The notes beneath the pieces are model-generated. The model worked only from the letters and a program-made list of their open reading frames with translations, was not told where the DNA came from and made no database searches. Shown piece after piece: positions 63,873 through 64,000 of a DNA stretch of 64,000 bases. Positions within the stretch are counted from its first letter, which is position 1. Every line of letters begins with the position of its first letter. The position numbers were made by a program, and so were the translations under genes. The DNA is from Ephydatia muelleri (lineage: Eukaryota; Porifera; Demospongiae; Spongillida; Spongillidae): NCBI GenBank assembly GCA_013339895.1, contig JABACO010000022.1:2359709-2423708 (forward strand), in the 5' to 3' direction.

Positions 63873-64000
63873 CATGCACACAACCAATTTTCAAACTCCT
63901 GTACTAGGGATGTACTGTCCAACAGTCTATTCCAGAATCAATACAGACTAGTATCAATTGTGGAACAGAGGTTTAGCTTTGGAACCTGATCTGGGATCAC

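Overview
The window looks like nuclear DNA of an invertebrate animal, most likely a sponge (inference). Genes have very short spliced introns (about 50-150 bp), host genes are tightly packed, and most of the sequence is layered transposable elements. I see no bacterial-type operons, no tRNA genes and no CRISPR array.

The right end (56.8-63.6 kb) is the intact host part. On the minus strand lies a SLAIN-family microtubule plus-end gene (59288 to 56815, three exons, with a repeated proline/lysine-rich block not typical of the family). Only 166 bp upstream of its start codon is the stop of an RBM41-like RNA-binding protein gene (62681 to 59455, seven exons recognised, central exon(s) not found). 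The RBM41-like gene is head to head with an unidentified serine-rich gene on the plus strand (62753 onward), with 71 bp between the two start codons. Decayed host pieces occur elsewhere: a frameshifted UHRF1-like PHD/SRA fragment (41.25-41.85 kb), single exons resembling a P5-type ATPase and a Rieske cholesterol desaturase (17.0-17.5 kb), ankyrin exons (33.2 and 34.1 kb) and a 28S rRNA pseudogene piece (35.5-35.9 kb).

The remainder is mobile DNA. 0.5-2.8 kb: a pogo/Tigger element with TA target duplication. 3-10 kb: broken repeat-family coding pieces, a 275-bp foldback and gypsy fragments. 10.7-15.1 kb: a complete Ty3/gypsy element with identical 119-bp LTRs and an open 1372-codon gag-pol. 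15.9-16.6 kb and 51.1-52.9 kb: two copies of a Transib/RAG1-like family; the second retains the first two catalytic-type acidic motifs. 21-29 kb: a nested structure with an outer 240-bp inverted repeat, an inner 552-bp direct repeat, a Penelope-like element, and inside that a complete Ginger1-type transposon with seven exons (integrase, Ulp1-type protease, PHD finger; CCGG target duplication). 30.7-32.2 kb: a second intron-containing integrase gene on the minus strand. 36.1-39.7 and 42.6-45.4 kb: two broken minus-strand gypsy elements. 45.9-54.0 kb: a Penelope-like copy split by a 6.3-kb segment with hAT-type ends. 54.1-55.9 kb: a Merlin-type (ISXO2-like) element flanked by ~90-bp direct repeats.

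Most functional calls rest on motifs recognised by eye; exon borders were placed by GT/AG signals and frame continuity, not by transcript data.
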